This document shows, one piece after another, positions 27,111-36,002 of a stretch of DNA of 47,717 nucleotides. Positions within the stretch are counted from its first letter, which is position 1. Every line of letters starts with the position of its first letter. Origin of the DNA: Paracoccaceae bacterium (GTDB taxonomy: Bacteria > Pseudomonadota > Alphaproteobacteria > Rhodobacterales > Rhodobacteraceae); NCBI GenBank assembly GCA_030148005.1, contig JASBUI010000035.1:1-47717 (forward strand), in the 5' to 3' direction. Made by a program: the position numbers and the translations under genes. Under the pieces are notes generated by a model. That model was not told where the DNA came from. It did not search any database and saw only the letters and a program-made list of their open reading frames with translations.

Positions 27111-28939
27111 CGATGCTGGATGATCCCAAACCCATCGTTTCAATCGACAACCTCAGGGTCGAGTTTGACACGGGCGAAGGCACCATTGTCGGCGTCGAGG
27201 ACATAAGCCTGACCATCAACCCCGGCGAGACGGTCTGCGTTGTCGGCGAATCCGGCTCTGGCAAGTCCGTGACCTCATTGTCGCTGATGCGTCTGGTCGA
27301 GTTTGGCGGCGGCCGCATTACCGGCGGCAAGCTTGAGTTTCGCCGCACCGGCGGGGCGATGCAGGACGTCGCCAAGGCCGATATGGACGCCATGCGCGAT
27401 ATTCGCGGCAATGAGATCGGCATGATCTTTCAAGAGCCGATGACATCGCTGAACCCGATCTTCACGATCGAGCGGCAGATGACCGACGGGCTTCGGCTTC
27501 ACAAGGGCCTTGGCGCGCGGGCCGCCCGGGCGCGTGCGCTTGAGCTTCTGCGCGAGGTGCGCATTCCTCAGCCCGAACAAAGACTGCGCCAGTACCCGCA
27601 TGAGCTTTCGGGCGGAATGCGCCAGCGCGTCGTGATCGCCATGGCCATGGCCTGTGAGCCGCGGCTTTTGATCGCTGATGAGCCGACGACGGCCCTTGAT
27701 GTCACCATTCAGGCCGAAATTCTGGCCCTGATCGATCGGCTAAAGCGCGAAAACGGAATGGCGGTGCTTTTCATCACCCATGACATGGCGGTGGTGGCCC
27801 AGATGGCCGACCGCGTTGTCGTGATGTACCGCGGCAACCTTGTCGAAGAGGGCCCTGTTAGCCAGATCTTTGAGAACCCGCAAAAGGACTATACCCGCGC
27901 CCTTCTGGCGGCGGTGCCGCGCCTTGGCGAAATGACGGGCAAGCCCGCGCCGGAACCCATGCGCATCATCGGCGCCGAGGCCCGGGCCCAACCCGTGCAG
28001 GCGCCGCGCCCGGACGCCGCGCCGGTGCTGGAAGTGCGCAACCTAACCACGCGCTTTGCGGTACGCGGCGGCTTGCTGCGCCGCCGGATCGCCAATGTCC
28101 ACGCGGTCGAAGATGTCAGCTTTGAACTCGCGCGCGGCGAGACACTTTCGCTTGTCGGAGAGTCCGGCTGCGGCAAGTCCAGTTGCGGGCGCTCCATCCT
28201 GCGTCTGGTCGAGCCGACATCGGGCAGCGTGCATATGGACGGGCGCGATATCCTTGCCCTGACGCGGCAACAGATGCGGCTGGCACGGCGCGATATGCAG
28301 ATGGTCTTTCAAGACCCCTTTGCCTCGCTCAACCCCTACATGCGACTGAAAGATCAGGTTGCCGAGCCGCTTCGCAACTTCGGCCTTGCGCGCGGAAACG
28401 ACCTGACCGCCCGCGTCTCGCAACTTTTCGACCGTGTCGAGCTTCCGCAAAGCTATCTGCGCCGCTTCCCGCATGAGCTTTCGGGCGGGCAGCGCCAGCG
28501 GGTGGCAATCGCCCGCGCTCTGGCCGCCAACCCCAAGCTGATCATCGCCGATGAGGCCGTCTCGGCGCTGGATGTATCGGTGCAGGCGCAGGTCCTTAAC
28601 CTGATGATGGAACTGCAGGCCGATCTGGGAATATCCTTCCTTTTCATCAGCCACGACATGGCGGTCGTTGAACGCATCTCGCACCGCGTCGGCGTGATGT
28701 ACATGGGCCGGATCGTCGAAATCGGATCGCGCGCGCAGATCTTTGAAAACCCCCGGCATGAATACACCCGCGCCCTTATGGCCGCCGTTCCCATAGCCGA
28801 CCCCGCAAAGCGCACCCTGCGGGATGATCTTCGGTTCAAACCCCTGCCCTCGCCGGTCCACCCGCTGAGTTATGCGCCTGCGCCTTCGGTCTATGAAGAG
28901 GTTGTGCCCGGCCACAAGGTTCTTGTGCCGGATCACTAA
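27107..28939 (+). CDS. Fused double ABC ATPase of amide/peptide importer (copy 2)
   Basis: This is a 610-residue protein with two ATPase domains. Domain 1 has Walker A GESGSGKS near 47-54, [16 protein letters not shown] and [14 protein letters not shown]. Domain 2 has GESGCGKSS (Ser instead of Thr at the end of Walker A, tolerated), [15 protein letters not shown] and [14 protein letters not shown]. The ATG at 27107 overlaps the permease stop; ATG 27113, two codons later, is better spaced from the GGGGG ribosome site and may be the true start. It matches the domain layout of 13451-15232, so both amide operons use one fused ATPase, whereas the 8764-12667 importer uses two separate ones. Confidence 0.92.
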   Translation: MTMLDDPKPIVSIDNLRVEFDTGEGTIVGVEDISLTINPGETVCVVGESGSGKSVTSLSLMRLVEFGGGRITGGKLEFRRTGGAMQDVAKADMDAMRDIRGNEIGMIFQEPMTSLNPIFTIERQMTDGLRLHKGLGARAARARALELLREVRIPQPEQRLRQYPHELSGGMRQRVVIAMAMACEPRLLIADEPTTALDVTIQAEILALIDRLKRENGMAVLFITHDMAVVAQMADRVVVMYRGNLVEEGPVSQIFENPQKDYTRALLAAVPRLGEMTGKPAPEPMRIIGAEARAQPVQAPRPDAAPVLEVRNLTTRFAVRGGLLRRRIANVHAVEDVSFELARGETLSLVGESGCGKSSCGRSILRLVEPTSGSVHMDGRDILALTRQQMRLARRDMQMVFQDPFASLNPYMRLKDQVAEPLRNFGLARGNDLTARVSQLFDRVELPQSYLRRFPHELSGGQRQRVAIARALAANPKLIIADEAVSALDVSVQAQVLNLMMELQADLGISFLFISHDMAVVERISHRVGVMYMGRIVEIGSRAQIFENPRHEYTRALMAAVPIADPAKRTLRDDLRFKPLPSPVHPLSYAPAPSVYEEVVPGHKVLVPDH

Positions 28940-29003
28940 TCGCCACACCCTGCCGCAAAACCCCGGCAGGCCACTTCCGCCGACCAACAAGGACCCACCG
29001 CAG

Positions 29004-29933
29004 ATGTCTCATACTCTCAAAGCCACGGAAGAAACCTGTGCATGGGGCTTTTTCGATGCAGCGCGCGCGCCCCAGCTTAGCGTGCCCAGCGGCGCGACCG
29101 TGACTATCGAAACCGTCTCGGGCGGGCCTGCGGATCTGCCGGATGGTGATTTTCACATTCCCCCCGAACTTGCGGTGATCCACGACAAGGCAGAGCGGAT
29201 GCTGCCGGGCCACATCCTGACCGGCCCCGTCGAAGTGCAGGGGGCAAATCCCGGCGACGTTCTTGAAGTGCGCATCTTGGATGTCGCCCTGCGCCAGGAC
29301 TGGGGATATAACGTGATCCGCCCGCTGGCCGGGACGCTTCCATACGACTTTGACACAGCCCGCAACATTACCATTCCGCTGGACGCCAAGCGCAATGTCG
29401 CGCGCCTGTCTTGGGGGCTTGATCTGCCGCTGGCCCCGTTCTTTGGGATCATGGGCGTGGCGCCGCCCGCCAACTGGGGACGCATTTCATCGATCCAGCC
29501 TCGCGCCCATGGCGGCAACATCGACAATAAGGAACTGGTGGCGGGCACCACGCTTTACCTTCCGGTTTTCAACGATGGGGCGCTGTTTTACTGCGGCGAT
29601 GGCCACGGCGCGCAAGGCGACGGCGAAGTCTGCATCACCGCGATAGAAACCGCGTTGACCGGGACGTTTCAGTTCGTGGTCCGCAAGGACATGAACCTGA
29701 CATACCCGCAGGCCGAAACGCCCGGGCATTTCATAACCATGGGAATGGACCCAAGCCTTGAGCGCTGTGTCGAGATGGCACTGCGCGACATGATCGCCTT
29801 GGTTCAGGCGAAAACAGGCATCAGCCGTGAGGACGCCTATACCCTTTGCAGCCTCGCGGGCGATCTGCGCATTACTCAGACCGTGAACGGCTGCAAGGGC
29901 GTTCACATGATGATGTCAAAGGACCTTCTCTAG
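29004..29933 (+). CDS. fmdA: Acetamidase/formamidase family hydrolase (copy 2)
   Basis: This is an amide hydrolase, 309 residues, with the family core GDGHGAQGDGEVCITAIE at 198-215 and GNIDNKELVAGTTLYLPV just before it. The start ATG 29004 (MSHTLKATEETCAWG) has AAGGA upstream; the open frame before it overlaps the ATPase gene and is not supported. It is the last gene of the plus-strand amide cluster and converges on the XRE regulator with a gap of seven bases. It belongs to a different branch from copy 1: the middle part (PFFGIMGVAPP) is the more typical form. Confidence 0.91.
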   Translation: MSHTLKATEETCAWGFFDAARAPQLSVPSGATVTIETVSGGPADLPDGDFHIPPELAVIHDKAERMLPGHILTGPVEVQGANPGDVLEVRILDVALRQDWGYNVIRPLAGTLPYDFDTARNITIPLDAKRNVARLSWGLDLPLAPFFGIMGVAPPANWGRISSIQPRAHGGNIDNKELVAGTTLYLPVFNDGALFYCGDGHGAQGDGEVCITAIETALTGTFQFVVRKDMNLTYPQAETPGHFITMGMDPSLERCVEMALRDMIALVQAKTGISREDAYTLCSLAGDLRITQTVNGCKGVHMMMSKDLL

Positions 29934-29940
29934 CTGGCGG

Positions 29941-30348
29941 TCAGGCCGCCCGGCGAGAATCCTCAACCACCGCGACAAGATCGGCAATGGCCGCCACAAG
30001 CGCCGGGTTCTCCAGATGCATGATCGCGGAAACCAACCTGCCGCCATCCCATGACGCCAGAAACTCCAGCCTTTCACGCTGAGCGGTATCCATGGACCCG
30101 TCTTCGTTTTCCGAACGCTTCTCAAGATCCAGCATCAGGTCCGAAGGCGTGATCCCCAAGGCCTTGGCCAGTTGGAAAAGCCGGCTGACCGACAGTCTGT
30201 TGCGACCAGATTCGTATTTCTGAATTTGCTGAAAGGTAATCCCAACCGCCTGTCCCAACTCGGACTGTGACAGACCCGCCGCGCGGCGGTGCAACTTGAG
30301 AATCTCGCCCATTGCTTCGTCTATGGCAAATTCGCGCGTCTTCAACAT
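29941..30348 (-). CDS. XRE-family helix-turn-helix transcriptional regulator
   Basis: This is a DNA-binding protein of 135 residues. A Cro/C1-type domain covers about 16-71 (LKLHRRAAGLSQSELGQAVGITFQQIQKYESGRNRLSVS split over helices 1-4), followed by an alpha-helical C terminus of unknown role. The start ATG 30348 overlaps the end of the Lrp-type gene by seven bases, so the two are co-transcribed. Small XRE proteins of this kind are common in Rhodobacterales. Its target is unknown; the neighbouring amidase cluster and the divergent N-oxygenase operon are candidates. Confidence 0.9.
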   Translation of the reverse strand: MLKTREFAIDEAMGEILKLHRRAAGLSQSELGQAVGITFQQIQKYESGRNRLSVSRLFQLAKALGITPSDLMLDLEKRSENEDGSMDTAQRERLEFLASWDGGRLVSAIMHLENPALVAAIADLVAVVEDSRRAA

Positions 30349-30845
30349 GCAGGAACTCCCTTGCGCGTTATTACATATTCTTCAGGAGTGCGTTCATGGA
30401 TGCCCGAGACACGCTCGCACCATGTCTTAAGCACCATTGTCGTCGTAAGAGACGCCACTTCGGGGTGGCGCGCCAACCGGTCGCGCAGCGTTTCAAGGAT
30501 CTGTTGATCCGCCGCCTCGACAAGCACGCGCATATCGGTCGAACCCGAGGTCGACCAGCACGATACCAGCTCGCTCCAATGCGAGATGGAGCTGAAAACC
30601 ATGCCACAGACATTGCGGCGAAGGCGGACATCGAACATCGCGCGGATGCCGCTTGGCCGCGACTGGCTTCCGGTTTCGATATCGATCGTGAACCGCCTGA
30701 TGACGTTCTCACGTACCAGCTTGTCAACATGATGCGCCACTGTGGGACGTGAAAGTCCCACGAGCGCCGCGATTTCGGTCATCGATCTTCTGCCGTTTTC
30801 CCGAAGCAGTTCGAGAATCATGCGATCGGTAGGGCTCAGCTTCAT
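30342..30845 (-). CDS. Lrp/AsnC-family transcriptional regulator
   Basis: This is an amino-acid-responsive regulator, 167 residues. The N-terminal winged helix (DRMILELLRENGRRSMTEIA, recognition helix LSRPTVAHHVDKL) is followed by a RAM-like sensing domain of about 100 residues. ATG 30845 has an AGAGG ribosome site. It is divergent from the YqcI/YcgG-cupin-permease operon across 131 bases containing inverted repeats, the usual placement for an Lrp-type local regulator of an amino-acid-related operon. Confidence 0.87.
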   Translation of the reverse strand: MKLSPTDRMILELLRENGRRSMTEIAALVGLSRPTVAHHVDKLVRENVIRRFTIDIETGSQSRPSGIRAMFDVRLRRNVCGMVFSSISHWSELVSCWSTSGSTDMRVLVEAADQQILETLRDRLARHPEVASLTTTMVLKTWCERVSGIHERTPEEYVITRKGVPAC

Positions 30846-30976
30846 TTACACCTCTGGGTTGTCAGACCGAACTTAGACTCGAATCTCGACGAAACGAAGA
30901 AAATTCTACGTTTCGAAAGGTGTTTTATGCGAGATTCTAGCTAGGGTTGCGGGACTAGCCTTAACTGGGGGACAAA
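30846..30976. promoter_or_regulatory. Divergent promoter region with inverted repeats
   Basis: Two perfect inverted repeats interlock here: GAATCTCG (30881-30888) with CGAGATTC (30930-30937), and CGAAACG (30890-30896) with CGTTTCG (30909-30915). The region is much richer in A+T than the flanking genes. These are likely binding sites for the Lrp-type or XRE regulator. A GGGGGA ribosome site closes the region just before the ATG at 30977. Confidence 0.65.
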
Positions 30977-31729
30977 ATGAATGAAATAGTTAACAAAACG
31001 GAGATAGCTGAAAAGTATCAGCCTTCAACCTGGCAGCGTGTCGTGTTCTCGGAATTCGAATCTACTCTGACCAGCCGTTCACGCCAGTTTCCCTGCATTT
31101 TCGGGGTTACCGGCTTCAAGAAGGGTCAGTTGCGTTTTGCCTTTCCCGACCCTTTGACACCCGAGACACTTGCACCTGTTTTACGTGATTACCTCAAGGA
31201 TGCGCGAAGTTTCGGCAGAATGACATCTCTGGTTGTATTCGCCCGCCCGGGTCCGGTTCAAAGCATCGAGGATTACCGCACCCGCTTTTGGGATGTGCTT
31301 GACGGGCTCGAAGCGCTGGATCAGTCGCCGCGCCCTGAAGACATCCCCGAGAACCTCGACGAAGCTCGGTGGGAATTCTGTTTTGCGGGCGAGCCTATCT
31401 TCGTCGTCTGCAACACACCGGCGCATGTCCTGCGCCAAAGCCGCCGATCCACTTCTTTCATGATCACATTTCAACCGCGGTGGGTCTTTGAGGGCATCAC
31501 CGACACCAAAGAACCGGCGGCGCTGCGCTCGCTGGATATGGTTCGCGACCGGCTGGAGGAATTTGACGCCATCGCCCCGACACCCGTTCTTGGGAACTAT
31601 GGCGATCCGGACAACCGCGAGTTCGAACAATACTTTATCGACGACACCAACGAGGCGCCGGCCTGTCCCTTTGCGAAGCTGGGCCAGACAACCGCGCAAC
31701 CGCCTGTAAGAAAGGGGAAAGTAGCATGA
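30977..31729 (+). CDS. YqcI/YcgG family protein (GntA/DcsA-type putative heme N-oxygenase)
   Basis: This 250-residue protein has the landmarks of the YqcI/YcgG family: FPCIFG at 38-43, the FCFAGEPIFVVCNTPAH block at about 134-150, RQSRRS at 153-158 and a C-terminal CPFA at 230-233. Characterised members with this fold include GntA (guanitoxin pathway) and DcsA (D-cycloserine pathway), heme enzymes that N-hydroxylate guanidine groups of amino acids. His150 is a candidate heme ligand. It is first in an operon with a cupin, an amino-acid permease and a small protein, and its stop overlaps the cupin start. Family membership is fairly secure; N-hydroxylation of arginine or a relative here is inference. 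Confidence 0.8.
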   Translation: MNEIVNKTEIAEKYQPSTWQRVVFSEFESTLTSRSRQFPCIFGVTGFKKGQLRFAFPDPLTPETLAPVLRDYLKDARSFGRMTSLVVFARPGPVQSIEDYRTRFWDVLDGLEALDQSPRPEDIPENLDEARWEFCFAGEPIFVVCNTPAHVLRQSRRSTSFMITFQPRWVFEGITDTKEPAALRSLDMVRDRLEEFDAIAPTPVLGNYGDPDNREFEQYFIDDTNEAPACPFAKLGQTTAQPPVRKGKVA

Positions 31730-32094
31730 ACGCCGAAACAAAAATCGACAAGCCCGTCGACGCAACCGACAGCGATTTTCGCATCTTTTCAACGCAGCTA
31801 GACACAAGCGATCTGCGTTCCATCGTCGAACAGCTTCTGCCCGATCAAGGCGCAATCGAGGTTCAGCGCGACGTCGCCGGAAAAGAGCATGCATGGCATC
31901 GCCATGACACCGATGAGACGCTTGTCGTTCTGGATGGGCATGTGCGCTTTTACTGGGATCAGGGCGAAAAAGTCTGTTCGGCCGGTACCGTGATCTCACT
32001 TCCGGCGGGCATGATGCATGGCTCTGTCGCCCTTGATGGCGGCGCCACTTACCTTATCGCATTTCATCAGGCGGACCTTTCCCTTCATGGATGA
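31726..32094 (+). CDS. Small stand-alone cupin
   Basis: This is a single-domain cupin, 122 residues. The first cupin motif has His58, His60 and Glu64 (WHRHDTDETLVVLDG) and the second has His98 (PAGMMHG), giving a complete 3-His/1-Glu metal site. The first about 45 residues are an extension without clear similarity. It overlaps the preceding gene by ATGA and the permease by eight bases, so its expression is locked to both. Such cupins may be metal enzymes or ligand sensors; the intact metal site and tight coupling to a putative N-oxygenase favour a catalytic role. Confidence 0.85.
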   Translation: MNAETKIDKPVDATDSDFRIFSTQLDTSDLRSIVEQLLPDQGAIEVQRDVAGKEHAWHRHDTDETLVVLDGHVRFYWDQGEKVCSAGTVISLPAGMMHGSVALDGGATYLIAFHQADLSLHG

Positions 32095-33391
32095 GCTTAA
32101 AAAGACCCTGACAGCTTGGCGCGGTACCGCGCTGATGCTGAACATTGTACTTGGTGCCGGTCTGTTGACCCTTCCAGGACTTGCCGAGCGAAATGCCGAT
32201 GGCGCGGCGTTGTTGGTCTGGGGCGCCTGTGCCCTGGCCGCAGCGCCGCTGCTGGCGGTCTTTGCAATTCTCGGCCGATCATTCCCAAGCGCCGGCGGCC
32301 TTGCCTCAATTCTGGGGCAGGCTTTCGGCGCTTTTGGCTATGTTGCCGCAACCCTGCTGTTTCTGGGTGCGGTGGTATTTGGCCTGCCCGCAATCGCATT
32401 GGCGGGCGGATATTACGCGGCCTCCATGCTTGGGGGACAACCTCATCTTTATGCCGCGCTGTTGTTGGTTGCGGCCGTTTTGGCCAACGTCATTTCGTCA
32501 GAACTGGCCGGGCGCCTGAACGCGTTGATCGCGTCGTTTCTGGTTGTGGTGCTGGTTCTGATCGCCGTCATTGGCCTGATCAGCGTGCAACCACAGATTG
32601 GCGAAATTCCGGTCGTTGCGACACCGCTTCCGCCGCTGAGCATCCTTGGCATCACCTTCATGATGGTGTTCTTTGCCTTCACCGGCTGGGAAGTCGGCGC
32701 CAACCTTAGCGGTGAGTTCAAGAACCCCCGGCGGGACTTCCCGATCGCCATGGCCCTGTCATTTGGCATCGCGGTCCTGCTCTACGGCGCCTTGGCTGTC
32801 GTGGCCCATTACGCCGATCTGCAAGGGGCCTATGAAGCGCCGTTCAGCACACTTTTCCAGCAGAACTTTGGCGTTGTTGGCGGCGTTTCGGTTGCGATGA
32901 TCTCGGTCCTTTTGATCTTTGCAAACCTGTCCGCCGCGGTCTGGGCGGTTTCGCGCATGGTCTATTCGGCCGCACGCGAGCAACTGCTGCCGCAGCTTTT
33001 GACCAAGGTCCACGACGGCACCCCCTACCGGGCTGTCATCTTTACGGTATCGGCGCTTTTGCTCGTCACTTTTGGCGCGTGGTTCGGCTTGTTCAAGCTT
33101 GATCACCTGCTGGCATTGGCGGGGCAGAACTTCCTGCTTTTGTACGCCGGCGCCGCCGCAGCCTTGTATCGGCTGTCTGTTCGCCCAGCGCACCGCGCGC
33201 TGGCGGTTTTATCATTGGCCATGGTTGCCGGGCTTATCATCGCCCGGGGTGCCGACGGCATGTTTTACCCAGGAGTATTAATTGCAACAGCCTTCGCCAT
33301 GTCGCGACTGCGCGGTCTTCCCGCAGTCCGAGAATTTGGGGGAACCTATGAAAAAGGTCGATCAGATGTACAAGAAAGTCCTTCCACCTGA
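32087..33391 (+). CDS. APC-superfamily amino acid permease
   Basis: This is an inner-membrane transporter of 434 residues with about 11-12 membrane segments. MLNIVLGAGLLTLPGLAE near the N terminus is the unwound first helix typical of the APC fold, and FAFTGWEVGANLSGEFKNPRRDFP near 200-222 is the conserved helix-6/loop region. It starts at ATG 32087 inside the cupin stop. Related permeases take up or exchange amino acids. In this operon it may import the substrate of the N-oxygenase or export the product. The C-terminal tail overlaps the next gene by 44 bases. Confidence 0.9.
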   Translation: MDELKKTLTAWRGTALMLNIVLGAGLLTLPGLAERNADGAALLVWGACALAAAPLLAVFAILGRSFPSAGGLASILGQAFGAFGYVAATLLFLGAVVFGLPAIALAGGYYAASMLGGQPHLYAALLLVAAVLANVISSELAGRLNALIASFLVVVLVLIAVIGLISVQPQIGEIPVVATPLPPLSILGITFMMVFFAFTGWEVGANLSGEFKNPRRDFPIAMALSFGIAVLLYGALAVVAHYADLQGAYEAPFSTLFQQNFGVVGGVSVAMISVLLIFANLSAAVWAVSRMVYSAAREQLLPQLLTKVHDGTPYRAVIFTVSALLLVTFGAWFGLFKLDHLLALAGQNFLLLYAGAAAALYRLSVRPAHRALAVLSLAMVAGLIIARGADGMFYPGVLIATAFAMSRLRGLPAVREFGGTYEKGRSDVQESPST

Positions 33392-33641
33392 TGTCGCCCC
33401 AGGTAGTGCCGAACGCATTTACATGAAGTTCCCGCGCAACCTGGGCGCAGAGCAAATGGAACTTGTCCAGATGTTCGTCCAACAGATCGTGCTGTGTCAC
33501 GATCCCGATGCGGTGTCGACATTCCTGTCTTGGCGCGCGGACCCGCGCCTTGAAAGCATTCTGGACCTTGCCGCGAAGATGGGCGACGAGGAAATAGATC
33601 AGCTGCTTTTCTTTGCCGAGGATCTATCGGCCAACAGCTGA
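33348..33641 (+). CDS. Small helical protein of unknown function
   Basis: A 97-residue protein that I do not recognise. It starts at ATG 33348 with a GGGGGA ribosome site four bases upstream, inside the 3' end of the permease gene, and is followed by a terminator, so it is the last gene of the operon. The sequence is predicted largely helical (GAEQMELVQMFVQQIVLC, DPRLESILDLAAKMGD), soluble and acidic at the C terminus, with one cysteine (Cys50). There is no signal peptide and no membrane segment. It may be a partner or regulator of the N-oxygenase, cupin or permease. Confidence 0.75.
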   Translation: MKKVDQMYKKVLPPDVAPGSAERIYMKFPRNLGAEQMELVQMFVQQIVLCHDPDAVSTFLSWRADPRLESILDLAAKMGDEEIDQLLFFAEDLSANS

Positions 33642-33666
33642 CGCTAGCGGCCCCCAGCAATGCAAT

Positions 33667-33700
33667 GAACCCGGCAATTTCTGCCGGGTTCCTGTCGTTT
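33667..33700 (+). terminator. Intrinsic terminator of the N-oxygenase operon
   Basis: GAACCCGGCA (33667-33676), loop ATTTC, TGCCGGGTTC (33682-33691): ten perfect pairs, followed by CTGTCGTTT. It lies 25 bases after the stop of the small helical protein gene and before the convergent doxX-like gene. Confidence 0.85.
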
Positions 33701-33735
33701 CGGGCTCTGCGTTGCTTTTGTGGCCGTTGCCGCCC

Positions 33736-34290
33736 TTAAGCGGCGCTGCGACCCGCAACCAACCGGTCCAGCGAAAGAGCGCCGCCGCCCCGCACCACCA
33801 GTATCAGAAGCGCCAATATCCAGAATGCGCGCTGATCGACAATCAGGGCCGAGGACGTGTTGTCAAACCAGACCCCGATTTCATCAGGCCCCACCATGTG
33901 ACCAAAGATATCGACCCAGCTTTGCACGATGACAAAGCCGATCATTCCCAGCGCCGCCAGCCGCGTCATCAGCCCCAGTACGATCAGAACCGGCAGGATA
34001 AGCTCTGCCCATGTTCCCGCAAAGGCGATCAGCCAGTGGAAAAAGCCCAACTGGCTTGTGTCATAGCCCGCAGCCTCAATCGCTTTGGGAAAGATCTGAA
34101 AATAGGCGCCATCCGCTGGCCGGAAAATGCCCATAAAGCCTTCGCCCAGCTTGGTAAGCCCCGATTTCCAGAAATAGACAAACAAGACACCGGCAAACAC
34201 CAGACGCGCCAACGCTTGCAGGAACCAGCCCGACAGGGCGTTTTCCATCGCTTCGAACCTTGTCGTGAAAAAAGTGATCAGATTATTCAT
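33736..34290 (-). CDS. DoxX family membrane protein of bufferin operon
   Basis: This is a small inner-membrane protein of 184 residues with about four membrane segments (QALARLVFAGVLFVYFWKSG, ELILPVLIVLGLMTRLAALG and others), DoxX/SURF4-like. The start ATG 34290 overlaps the bufC stop by ATGA. DoxX-type proteins regularly close bufferin operons, where their role is not settled. Identity as a DoxX protein is from hydrophobic pattern and operon position. Confidence 0.87.
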   Translation of the reverse strand: MNNLITFFTTRFEAMENALSGWFLQALARLVFAGVLFVYFWKSGLTKLGEGFMGIFRPADGAYFQIFPKAIEAAGYDTSQLGFFHWLIAFAGTWAELILPVLIVLGLMTRLAALGMIGFVIVQSWVDIFGHMVGPDEIGVWFDNTSSALIVDQRAFWILALLILVVRGGGALSLDRLVAGRSAA

Positions 34291-35042
34291 TCTCTGTCCT
34301 CGTCAATCTTCGTAATAGCGCCCCCACCCAACAAGAGGCTTAGTACTTGGCTTAGATCGAAGTCGGGCGCCCTCAGCGCGGCCTCTTGCTGGGCACTGCC
34401 AAAGGTCTTTCCATCCAGAAGCGCCTGAACAAAGGTCGGCCCCCCCGGTGGCATCAGTTGAACACTCGGATCAAATTCGGGCCGCGTCACAAGCACGGCC
34501 TGCCCCCGATCACCAATCGGATGCCCCGGCTCACCGGTATTGGCGCGCCAGATGTCATAGAGCGGCCAGGCAGAGCGGATCATCCGCACAGGCGGGGCCA
34601 GCTCAATGCGCGCGCCCAGCAGGGCATCGGGGGCCATTTCAGCCAAACCCGCCCCGTCAATGGCCGCAGCATCGCCCGCGTGGTATGAGGCGACAACCGC
34701 CAGTTCAAGCCGCGCGACATCCGGCAGATATCCCAAGCCCTGCACAGGATCGAAAGCTTCCAGAAAGGCCGGCATGTCCTGACCATAGTACATCAGGACA
34801 GGCGATCTTGGGGGATGCTGGCGCAGGAACTGGCCGACCATCGCGGTAAAGAACTCTTCCCCGACAAGCTGTTGAAGGACCGGAAAGGTTGCCTGCAAGG
34901 CTTCGGTAAGGCTTAGCGCGACGTTGTTGCGATAGACGTCAAAGCGCTTGACCGCCGGGCGTCCCGCAGGATCGATCAACCCCGCAGGTGCCGCACGGCC
35001 CGGATCCAGAATTGCGCCGCTGAACTCGCCCTGATCGCTCAT
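34287..35042 (-). CDS. bufC: DUF2063-type partner protein of MNIO enzyme (BufC)
   Basis: This protein of 251 residues matches the DUF2063 partner of multinuclear iron oxidases. The N-terminal domain contains [33 protein letters not shown] (about residues 33-65), the conserved helical block that recruits the substrate peptide. The C-terminal half ([19 protein letters not shown]) is typical as well. The start ATG 35042 overlaps the bufB stop by ATGA. In known systems it forms a complex with BufB and presents the BufA precursor for cysteine modification. Confidence 0.9.
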   Translation of the reverse strand: MSDQGEFSGAILDPGRAAPAGLIDPAGRPAVKRFDVYRNNVALSLTEALQATFPVLQQLVGEEFFTAMVGQFLRQHPPRSPVLMYYGQDMPAFLEAFDPVQGLGYLPDVARLELAVVASYHAGDAAAIDGAGLAEMAPDALLGARIELAPPVRMIRSAWPLYDIWRANTGEPGHPIGDRGQAVLVTRPEFDPSVQLMPPGGPTFVQALLDGKTFGSAQQEAALRAPDFDLSQVLSLLLGGGAITKIDEDRE

Positions 35043-35899
35043 CCAGCGATCCGCTCCAGCGCGGCGGCCGCTCTTTCGGCCTCTGCGGCCAGAACCGGCC
35101 ATTCGGGCACGTCATTGTCCCATTCGATCAGCGTGGGCCGCGCCCCTGCCCGGCCAATGGTGTATTCGTAAAGCGCCCAGACCGGATCGACCACGGCAGA
35201 GCCATGTGCATCGATCAGAAGCGGCGCGCCATGTTCATCGTGATCCTCGTCATGGCCGCCCAGATGTATCTCTCCCACAGCCTCCAGCGGGAAAGCATCG
35301 ATATAGGATATCGGATCGGTCTGCTGATTTGTGGCCGATACAAAGACGTTGTTGACGTCCAATAGCAGACCACAGCCCGTCCGCCGCGTGATCTCTGCCA
35401 GAAACTCGGTTTCGGCCATGTCGCTTTCTTCAAAGGCCAGATAGGTCGAAGGGTTCTCAAGCAGCATCTGGCGGCCGACGGTTTCCTGCAACTGATCGAT
35501 GTGATCGGCAACCCGCGCCAGCGTCGCGCTGGTGTAAGGCAGCGGCAAGAGGTCGTTCAGGAAATGCGTCTCATGCGTCGACCACGCCAGATGTTCGGAA
35601 AACAGTGCGGGCTTCAGCCAGCCCACAAGGTGCTTCAGCCGCGCCAGATGCTCCTTGTCCAGCGGCCCTTCGCCGCCGATTGACAGGCCGACACCGTGGC
35701 ATGACATGGCAAAGCGCTCGGCCAGATGGGCAAGCTGCGCAAGCGGGCGCCCGCCCTCGCCCATGTAATTCTCTGCATGTATCTCAAGCCAGGTCACAGG
35801 ACCGGCATCATCCATTATCTGGGCAAAATGCTGGGGCTTATAGCCAACGCCCGGCCCTTTGGGGGGCTTTGCGCTCTCTGACTTTTGCGTGTCAAACAT
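35039..35899 (-). CDS. bufB: Multinuclear non-heme iron oxidase, DUF692 family (BufB)
   Basis: This is a TIM-barrel iron enzyme of 286 residues that modifies cysteines in a ribosomally made peptide. Likely iron ligands or neighbours are Glu43 in IHAENY, His68 in SCHGVGLS, Glu102-His103 in FSEHLAW, Glu149 in LLENPS, Asp181/Asn184 in LLDVNN, His212/His216 in EIHLGGH and Asp230/His232 in IDAHG. The start ATG 35899 (MFDTQKSES) has GGAGG five bases upstream; a TTG at 35911 is less likely. It lies downstream of bufA beyond a strong stem-loop and is coupled to bufC. Confidence 0.92.
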   Translation of the reverse strand: MFDTQKSESAKPPKGPGVGYKPQHFAQIMDDAGPVTWLEIHAENYMGEGGRPLAQLAHLAERFAMSCHGVGLSIGGEGPLDKEHLARLKHLVGWLKPALFSEHLAWSTHETHFLNDLLPLPYTSATLARVADHIDQLQETVGRQMLLENPSTYLAFEESDMAETEFLAEITRRTGCGLLLDVNNVFVSATNQQTDPISYIDAFPLEAVGEIHLGGHDEDHDEHGAPLLIDAHGSAVVDPVWALYEYTIGRAGARPTLIEWDNDVPEWPVLAAEAERAAAALERIAG

Positions 35900-35960
35900 C
35901 AGGGCCTCCAAAGCGTTTGCCAGTTCTGGACGGAAAGTTCAGCGCCCCTTGCAGGCGCGA

Positions 35961-35994
35961 AACCGGGCGCGTGCGAAATAACACGCGCCCGGTT
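35961..35994 (-). promoter_or_regulatory. Strong stem-loop between bufA and bufB
   Basis: AACCGGGCGCGTG (35961-35973) pairs perfectly with CACGCGCCCGGTT (35982-35994) across an eight-base loop. It lies just after the bufA stop. The U tract is poor, so it probably acts as a leaky terminator that lets a minority of transcripts continue into bufB, giving many precursor peptides per enzyme. Confidence 0.8.
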
Positions 35995-36002
35995 CTTTAG
36001 CG

